Below, one piece after another: positions 5,512-10,619 of a stretch of DNA of 10,619 nt. The number at the start of each line of letters is the position of its first letter. The stretch's first letter is position 1. Source of the DNA: Tannerellaceae bacterium (GTDB lineage Bacteria > Bacteroidota > Bacteroidia > Bacteroidales > Tannerellaceae); NCBI GenBank assembly GCA_031265595.1, contig JAISCM010000089.1, positions 1 to 10,619 on the forward strand, read 5' to 3'. The notes below the pieces were generated by a model. The model was not told the DNA's origin. It did no database searches and was given only the letters and a program-made list of their open reading frames with translations. The position numbers and the translations under genes are program-made.

Positions 5512-6507
5512 ATGAATAGCGAAGATATAATAAGTAAATACCTGAGTAAGTCGGCCACAGAGGAAGAGATGGATATGCTGTTGCAATGGCTGGAAGAAAA
5601 GGAAGAAAACAAACGGCAATTCAAAGAAACATACGACCTTTGGCTGTATGCAAACGCATCGCTGACAGACGATACGGAGATGGAAGCGGCCTTAGCCCGT
5701 TTGAGAGAACGAACCTCTCCCGCTCAAAAGAAAGAAAGACATGCTTCCATATCCCGCTTTTATCTTATACGAATCGCCGCTTCCATACTTCTCTTATTCG
5801 CTACAGGCTATGCAGGCTATCAGGCAGGAAACCACCGGGAGCAGCCGGCCATTGCCATGAATCATTTACTTACCGGGACGGATGGAAAAGGGAGGTACCT
5901 CCTACCCGACAGCTCAATCGTATGGCTGAATGCAAGCAGCGTACTGAAATACCCGGAGACCTTTACCGGAGGAGAACGGAAAGTATACCTGGAAGGCGAA
6001 GCCCTGTTTGAAGTAAAGAAAGACAAAAGGCATCCTTTCTTTGTAGAAACCGGCGGCCTGGATATCGAAGTGACGGGCACCCGTTTTCTGGTAAATAACT
6101 ATCCGCAGAAGAACAGAATAGAGGCCGTATTGGTAAACGGTAGCGTAAAAATAAGCGGCGACTACTTTACCGGAACAGAAGCCCGCCTGTTACGCCCCGG
6201 CGAACTCTTTACCTATAATAAACAAACGAAACAAACCGGCCTCTACAAGGTAGATACAGACGACTATACCAACTGGATACATCCCAAACTGGTATTCGAT
6301 AAAACAAACCTCGCACAAGTGATCATCAACCTGCAAAAATGGTTCGACGTAGAAATAGTTGCCACGCCTGAGTTGGTACGTAACACCCACATGTCGTTCA
6401 CCGTGCGGCGCGAATCGCTGGAAGAAGTGCTTACCTACATGTCTTTAACGGCGCCGGTAGACTACCGGTGGGAAGATGATATATTATATTTATTCCAAAA
6501 AAAGTAA
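5512..6507 (+). CDS. FecR-like transmembrane anti-sigma factor
   Basis: The 331-residue protein has the standard Bacteroidota FecR layout. A cytoplasmic N-terminal helical segment (1-80, SEDIISKYLSKSATEEEMDMLLQWLEE) should bind the sigma factor. One membrane helix follows (about 83-104, RFYLIRIAASILLLFATGYAG), then the periplasmic FecR domain (about 120-215, with LPDSSIVWLNASS, YLEGEALFEVKKD and FFVETGGLDIEVTGTRF), and a C-terminal DUF4974 domain (about 258-331, NLAQVIINLQKWFDVEIV to the end). It would hold the ECF sigma factor inactive and release it on a signal from the STN domain of the SusC homolog. ATG 5512 follows a weak purine-rich stretch (aaggataaagag). It is 324 bp after the sigma gene, a wide gap for such a pair, and 183 bp before susC. 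The assignment rests on domain order and neighbours, which agree. Confidence 0.93.
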   Translation: MNSEDIISKYLSKSATEEEMDMLLQWLEEKEENKRQFKETYDLWLYANASLTDDTEMEAALARLRERTSPAQKKERHASISRFYLIRIAASILLLFATGYAGYQAGNHREQPAIAMNHLLTGTDGKGRYLLPDSSIVWLNASSVLKYPETFTGGERKVYLEGEALFEVKKDKRHPFFVETGGLDIEVTGTRFLVNNYPQKNRIEAVLVNGSVKISGDYFTGTEARLLRPGELFTYNKQTKQTGLYKVDTDDYTNWIHPKLVFDKTNLAQVIINLQKWFDVEIVATPELVRNTHMSFTVRRESLEEVLTYMSLTAPVDYRWEDDILYLFQKK

Positions 6508-6571
6508 AACGAGAATAGCAAACAGAATACTAACCCTATAAAAACAAAGCTTATGTAGAAGAAACAGCCGT

Positions 6572-6610
6572 AAAAAAAGGATAGACGAATGCACGAACAT
6601 CCGCCTATCC
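6572..6610 (-). terminator. minus-strand intrinsic terminator in the susC leader
   Basis: Bases 6579-6591 (GGATAGACGAATG) and 6598-6610 form a 13-position stem with a 6-nt loop. As plus-strand RNA it has two A-C mismatches and no U-tract after it. As minus-strand RNA both mismatches become G-U pairs, so all 13 positions pair, and the stem is followed at once by seven U (6578-6572). This strand asymmetry shows that the element ends a transcript running leftward, antisense to the fecR-susC direction. Confidence 0.72.
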
Positions 6611-6621
6611 AACAAAGATTT

Positions 6622-6629
6622 CAAAAATA
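6622..6629 (-). promoter_or_regulatory. possible -7 box for the antisense RNA
   Basis: The minus strand reads TATTTTTG, a full match to TAnnTTTG, 12 bp before the hairpin of the minus-strand terminator. No -33 TTG is seen 19-21 bp upstream, and the RNA would be very short, so it could be a chance match in AT-rich DNA. Confidence 0.25.
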
Positions 6630-6650
6630 AACAAACATTCCTCCCCCCGG

Positions 6651-6666
6651 AGTAATGCTTATTACT
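6651..6666. other. small inverted repeat AGTAAT-GCTT-ATTACT in the susC leader
   Basis: A perfect 6-bp inverted repeat with a 4-base loop ends 24 bases before the susC ATG and is followed by AATTTTT. In the plus-strand leader it could form a weak AT-rich hairpin. Its place near the start could matter for translation or for pairing with an antisense RNA; no function is shown. Confidence 0.3.
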
Positions 6667-6690
6667 AATTTTTAAAACCCATGTAAAATT

Positions 6691-9600
6691 ATGAATAAAT
6701 CATTTGGGAAAGCTCTTTTATGTCTTTTCTTAACAGAAAAAAACATTCGTGTTATGAAACTTTCGTGTTTTATGTTATTCCTATTCGTGTTTCAAAGCGT
6801 GGCATCTTCCTACGCCCAAAACACGCGAATAGATTTGAATGTCAGACAATCCACATTAAAGCAGGTATTTAAGGAAATAGAATCGAAAACCGAATATACC
6901 TTCTTTTATAATGACGAAGTGATTGATCTGGATCGTATAGTAAATGTACAGGCCAATAAGGAAACAATAGAAAGCATTTTAAACAAAGTGCTGACAAGCT
7001 GTACTTTTAAAATTGAAAACAGGAACATTCTGTTGATCCCCAACAGTACAGATCCTTCGAACCCCATCGCCCAACAAGCCAAACGCCGGATAACCGGCGT
7101 AGTAACAGACGAAAGAGGCGAGCCGATTATCGGGGCTAATGTCATGGAGAAAGGAACAACCAATGGCGTAATTACAGATATTGACGGCCAATTCTTCCTT
7201 TCGCTGCCTGACGACGCCGTATTGCATGTATCCTACATCGGCTATATTACGCAGGAGATCCGCTTAGGCGATCAATCTTCTTTCAATATTGTACTGAGGG
7301 AAGATCTACTTAATCTGGACGAAGTAGTCGTAGTAGGATATGGAACCGTGAAGAAGCGCGATTTGACAGGATCCGTAGCTTCTGTCGATGCATCTAAAAT
7401 AGCGTCTATTCCTTCTACTACTGCGTCGGAAGCGCTGCAAGGCCGTATACCCGGTATTGTGGTATCAAACCAGGATTGGTCGCCCGGGACGACGCCAAAC
7501 GTAATGATCCGCGGTAAACGTTCCATCACGGCCAGCAACGATCCGTTGTATGTGGTAGACGGCGTGCCCGTTACCGGTGGCATTAATGAAATCAGTCCTG
7601 CGGACATTGAGTCTATGGAGATACTGAAAGATGCTTCCGCCACAGCGATCTACGGAGCCCGTGGAGCAAACGGGGTGATCCTGATCACTACCAAACAAGG
7701 TAAGTCCGGGAAAACCCAGATTGACTACAACGGGTATGTGGGAGCACAAACAATCCTTAATCAGCTCGAACTTTGGGAAGGCCCCGAATATGCCGAGTAC
7801 GCACGCGAATCGTATCGCAACACAGCCAATTCTTCCATCCGTTACAACTCAGACGTTCCCTCCCGCGAACTCGATTTGATTATGCCGGGGTTCACCAGGG
7901 ATGCAACTATTATGGAGTCTGTCATGATGGGATGGGGTGATAACGGCGTGTACGATCCTTCCCGCGTACGTTCCAGCAATTATATGGATCAGGTAACGCG
8001 CACCGGTATGATCACCGACCACCAGTTGAGCATCCGTGGAGGTGGAGAGCGTACCAATTTCCTGACGTCGGCTACCTATAATAGAAACGACGGCCTCTTC
8101 AAAGACCAGAATTACGAACGCTATTCTATTCGTCTGAACCTGAATCACGAGATAAACAAATACGTGAAGATCGGCACACAGACACAATACTCGCGTTCTG
8201 TCCGCAACCGTGGCAGCAACCTGGCTTCCAGTTGGCGTTTAAGCCCGTTGGCTCCGTTACGCGATGATGAAGGCGAAATCATCCCGATGCCCGGTACCTA
8301 TAATATATACAACCCGCTGATGAACCTCGAAGCGGGAGCTGTAGACCGTCCGCTGAAGACCACCCGCTACCTGGGTAGTTATTTCGTAGATGTGATGCTG
8401 CCGGTAGACGGTTTGAAGTTTCGTACCAATCTGGGGATAGACTCCCGTACCGTACAGGATTACGAATTTTGGTCGGCCCGCTCCAGCGGCAGGGGATTAA
8501 GTTCGTCTTCCGCCACGAACGCAACCGAGAAATACACCATGTTTACTCTGGAGAATATGCTTTTCTATGATAAGACATTCAACAACAAGCATACATTGGG
8601 CGTAACCTTGCTGCAATCTATCCAGGAAGACCAGAAAGAGACTAACCGGATAGGGGTAAATGATTTACCTGCCGATATATTGAGATACTACGATATATCT
8701 TCGGCGCTGATAACGAACAGTCTGGGCAGCGGGATGGTGAAGTGGAATATGGCTTCCTTCATGGGGCGCGTCAACTACAATTACTTAGGTCGCTATTTGC
8801 TGACGCTCTCCGCCCGTTACGACGGTTCGTCCCGTCTGGCTGACGGCCATAAATGGGTATTGTTCCCCTCTGCCGCCTTAGCCTGGCGTATCAACGAAGA
8901 AGGATTTATGCAGGGCGCTGATTGGGTAGACAACCTGAAACTACGGGTTGGCTTCGGTAAAACGGGCAACTCCGCCGTTGATCCTTACCAGACAAAGGGC
9001 CGCCTGAGACTTATCAAATACCCCTTCGACAATGGTACTACCGAAACAATCGGATACGCTCCCGATGTAATGGCAAATAATCTGCTAACATGGGAAACGA
9101 CCGACCAGTGGAACCTCGGCCTCGACTTCGGTATCTTCAGAGGGCGCATCAACGGTACAGTCGATTTATACTTTCAAAACACGCACGACCTGCTGCTGAA
9201 ACGCCAGTTGCCCGTTGTTTCCGGTTTCTCCGAAGTACTGTCGAATGTAGGAAAAACCAGCAACAAAGGGATTGAAGTTGCGTTGAACACGCTTAATGTC
9301 AGCACAAAAAGCTTCCAATGGAGTACCGACCTTATGTTCTCGGCCAACAAGGAAGAAATCGTAGAGCTCTACAACGGAAAGATAGACGATATAGGCAGTA
9401 AATGGTTTATTGGCGAGCCTGTCAATGTACATTATGATTACAAAAAGACAGGCATCTGGCAGAATACAGCCGAAGACCTTGCCGAAATAGCGAAGTTCGC
9501 TGCTAACGGAACCGAGTTTTCTCCCGGTGATATCAAACTGCAAGACATAAACGGAGACTATAAGATTACCGATGAAGATAAACAAATCCTGGGTAATCCC

Positions 9601-10092
9601 CGTCCCAAACTAATTGCCAGTATGGTAAATACCTTCCATTACAAAGGCTTCGACCTGTCTGTATTCCTTTATGGCAGTTTCGGCGCCATGCTTTACAATG
9701 ACATCTATGCCATGGAACATTGCGCCCGCAACGGAGGTGTAAAAGTGGATTACTGGACGCCTACCAATCCGACCAATGCGTATCCCCGCCCCAGTATCGA
9801 CGAAGAACGGCCGGTGTATATTACCTCTACCTATTACGAGGAAGCCAGCTACCTGCGCTTGCGAACCATGACGTTAGGATACACCCTGCCGAAGAATATC
9901 TCTAAAAAGTTCCTGACAGAGAAGCTTCGCCTGTACTTTACGGCACAGAATCCGTTTATCTTTACTAATTATTCGGGTATCGACCCCGAAGCTTCCAAAG
10001 TAAATGCCGACGGAAATCCCCAGACAGACGGTAGCGGTTACGGAACGCCCAGTGTGAGTTCATGGATAGTTGGTGTTAATCTAACATTTTAA
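6691..10092 (+). CDS. SusC/RagA-type TonB-dependent transporter with STN signalling domain
   Basis: The 1133-residue outer-membrane protein imports glycan fragments with its SusD partner, powered by TonB. A signal peptide lies at about 22-43 (from MKLSCF to SSYAQ), after a 21-residue N-terminal extension of a kind common in SusC homologs; ATG 6754 (M22) is an alternative start. The STN domain (about 45-117) should contact the FecR-like protein and marks a signalling transporter. A carboxypeptidase-regulatory-like beta domain follows (about 133-205, RRITGVVTDERGEPIIGANV), then the TonB box EVVVVGYGT at 211-219, the plug (about 222-340, with PLYVVDGVPV and AIYGARGANGVILITTK), and a 22-strand-type barrel to the C-terminal Phe. 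An EF-hand-like loop DINGDYKITDED lies at 952-963, common near the end of SusC proteins. The gene ends 15 bp before susD. It is likely transcribed by the upstream ECF sigma and perhaps restrained by an antisense RNA. Confidence 0.96.
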   Translation: MNKSFGKALLCLFLTEKNIRVMKLSCFMLFLFVFQSVASSYAQNTRIDLNVRQSTLKQVFKEIESKTEYTFFYNDEVIDLDRIVNVQANKETIESILNKVLTSCTFKIENRNILLIPNSTDPSNPIAQQAKRRITGVVTDERGEPIIGANVMEKGTTNGVITDIDGQFFLSLPDDAVLHVSYIGYITQEIRLGDQSSFNIVLREDLLNLDEVVVVGYGTVKKRDLTGSVASVDASKIASIPSTTASEALQGRIPGIVVSNQDWSPGTTPNVMIRGKRSITASNDPLYVVDGVPVTGGINEISPADIESMEILKDASATAIYGARGANGVILITTKQGKSGKTQIDYNGYVGAQTILNQLELWEGPEYAEYARESYRNTANSSIRYNSDVPSRELDLIMPGFTRDATIMESVMMGWGDNGVYDPSRVRSSNYMDQVTRTGMITDHQLSIRGGGERTNFLTSATYNRNDGLFKDQNYERYSIRLNLNHEINKYVKIGTQTQYSRSVRNRGSNLASSWRLSPLAPLRDDEGEIIPMPGTYNIYNPLMNLEAGAVDRPLKTTRYLGSYFVDVMLPVDGLKFRTNLGIDSRTVQDYEFWSARSSGRGLSSSSATNATEKYTMFTLENMLFYDKTFNNKHTLGVTLLQSIQEDQKETNRIGVNDLPADILRYYDISSALITNSLGSGMVKWNMASFMGRVNYNYLGRYLLTLSARYDGSSRLADGHKWVLFPSAALAWRINEEGFMQGADWVDNLKLRVGFGKTGNSAVDPYQTKGRLRLIKYPFDNGTTETIGYAPDVMANNLLTWETTDQWNLGLDFGIFRGRINGTVDLYFQNTHDLLLKRQLPVVSGFSEVLSNVGKTSNKGIEVALNTLNVSTKSFQWSTDLMFSANKEEIVELYNGKIDDIGSKWFIGEPVNVHYDYKKTGIWQNTAEDLAEIAKFAANGTEFSPGDIKLQDINGDYKITDEDKQILGNPRPKLIASMVNTFHYKGFDLSVFLYGSFGAMLYNDIYAMEHCARNGGVKVDYWTPTNPTNAYPRPSIDEERPVYITSTYYEEASYLRLRTMTLGYTLPKNISKKFLTEKLRLYFTAQNPFIFTNYSGIDPEASKVNADGNPQTDGSGYGTPSVSSWIVGVNLTF

Positions 10093-10107
10093 TAACTGAT
10101 AAAAAGT

Positions 10108-10619
10108 ATGAAAATGAAATCTATATATTATTACTTGCTGGCCGCCCTGATGTTCGTAACTCCGGGATGCGAAAGCTGGCTTAGTGAAGACGATGCTCCG
10201 GTAATGTCTTACGATTACTATGAAACGGAAAAAGGAGTAGAAGCCGCCATCACAGCCGCTTATGGCTTCTTGCGCTGGGGAGTGGGAGGCGAACGTTTCG
10301 ACGTATTAACCGAACACGGAACCGATTTGTTTACCGAAGGAGAAGACGGTACGTTCCGTGAATCATTCAATAAATACGCCACCCAGTTGAACCCCGACGT
10401 TGGCATACTGTACGAAATGTGGGAAAACCACTATAAAGGTATCAGCGACGCCAACATTGCCATGCAGAAGATCATAGATTCCGATCTGAATGAATCGATA
10501 AAGGAGACAAGCTATGCAGAGATGCAATTCATACGCGCCTTCCTTTACTTCGACCTGGTGCAGCAATTCGGGCGTATCCCGTTGGTAACCGAAGGTAGCT
10601 TCGAGATCCGTACAAGCTT
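10108..10619 (+). CDS. SusD/RagB-family surface glycan-binding lipoprotein, 3'-truncated
   Basis: The frame is open from ATG 10108 to the window edge (170 complete codons of a protein normally 500-600 residues long). A lipoprotein signal (MKMKSIYYYLLAALMFVTPG then C21) predicts lipidation and outer-membrane anchoring; the lipobox VTPGC is slightly unusual. The mature part matches the SusD N-terminal TPR-rich fold: the region after YYETEKGVEAAITAAYGFLR (37-56), MWENHYKGISDANIAMQKI (104-122), and the family hallmark FIRAFLYFDLVQQFGRIPLV at 141-160. It follows susC by 15 bp, so the two are surely one transcript. It caps the SusC barrel and helps bind and hand over the glycan. Confidence 0.95.
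   Translation, partial: MKMKSIYYYLLAALMFVTPGCESWLSEDDAPVMSYDYYETEKGVEAAITAAYGFLRWGVGGERFDVLTEHGTDLFTEGEDGTFRESFNKYATQLNPDVGILYEMWENHYKGISDANIAMQKIIDSDLNESIKETSYAEMQFIRAFLYFDLVQQFGRIPLVTEGSFEIRTS

Larger units (their letters stand above)
6572..6680 (-). ncRNA. candidate cis-antisense RNA opposite the susC leader
   Basis: The minus-strand terminator at 6610-6572 has no minus-strand gene in front of it: the sequence to its right is the susC leader and coding region. A short antisense RNA is the simplest source. Possible -7 boxes read on the minus strand are TAATTTTA at 6691-6684 (one mismatch; would give an RNA of about 105 nt) and TATTTTTG at 6629-6622 (full match; would give only about 45 nt, mostly the hairpin). 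Neither has a good -33 TTG. Antisense RNAs in this position, such as DonS of Bacteroides fragilis, are reported to repress susC-like genes of PULs controlled by sigma/anti-sigma pairs. The 5' end given is approximate. Confidence 0.42.

Noticed and set aside
5496..5519. Seven-codon reading frame overlapping the fecR start
   Set aside because: Too short and without independent support; likely chance.
6579..6610. Plus-strand terminator for the anti-sigma gene
   Set aside because: On the plus strand the stem has two A-C mismatches and is followed by AACAAAG rather than a U-tract.
6585..6768. Pairing of the leader hairpin loop (CACGAA, ACGAATG) with TTCGTG/CATTCGT words inside early susC
   Set aside because: Only 6-7 nt matches, expected by chance in this length of sequence.
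7272..7643. Antisense reading frame of 123 codons inside susC, and similar frames opposite or overlapping other genes
   Set aside because: No recognisable protein features; they are shadows of strongly coding frames on the other strand or in other frames.

Overview
The window comes from a Bacteroidota genome, most likely Bacteroidales of the Bacteroides/Parabacteroides type. The evidence is an STN-bearing SusC-type TonB-dependent transporter followed by SusD, an ECF sigma/FecR-type anti-sigma pair, a single-RRM glycine-rich RNA-binding protein, AT-rich leaders with little Shine-Dalgarno sequence, and several matches to the Bacteroidota -7 box TAnnTTTG. No rRNA, tRNA, transposase or CRISPR array was seen.

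Layout. (1) 1-1874, plus strand: the 3' part of a GH50/agarase-like clan GH-A glycoside hydrolase whose start lies left of the window. (2) 1875-1970: a repeat-rich inverted repeat between convergent genes; it supplies the stop codons of the minus-strand gene and borders that of the plus-strand gene. (3) 1961-3496, minus: an exported M81 (MlrC-like) metallopeptidase, with a 14-bp perfect palindrome just upstream. (4) 3613-4449, minus: a two-gene unit encoding a cold-shock-domain protein and an RRM protein, ended by a strong intrinsic terminator. (5) 4618-10619, plus: an ECF sigma factor, FecR-like anti-sigma factor, SusC and the start of SusD, i.e. the regulatory and uptake head of a polysaccharide utilization locus (PUL).

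How the PUL genes should work together: the SusC homolog carries an N-terminal STN signalling domain. In this architecture substrate binding at SusC/SusD is relayed through the periplasm to the membrane-anchored FecR-like protein, which releases the ECF sigma factor to transcribe susCD. In characterised Bacteroides, PULs of this regulatory type are often tied to host glycans; the substrate here cannot be told from the sequence.

Two non-coding structures stand out. Between the sigma and anti-sigma genes is an array of six 22-bp units: four identical copies of the palindrome TTTCACAGGTGTGAAA and a degenerate unit in exact register at each end. Between the anti-sigma gene and susC is a hairpin that is a good intrinsic terminator only on the minus strand, which points to a short cis-antisense RNA opposite the susC leader, comparable to the DonS-type antisense RNAs reported for Bacteroides PULs.

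Three starts were set by inspection rather than by the longest reading frame: the cold-shock gene at 4449, the sigma gene at 4618, and the glycoside hydrolase, which is open to the window edge.
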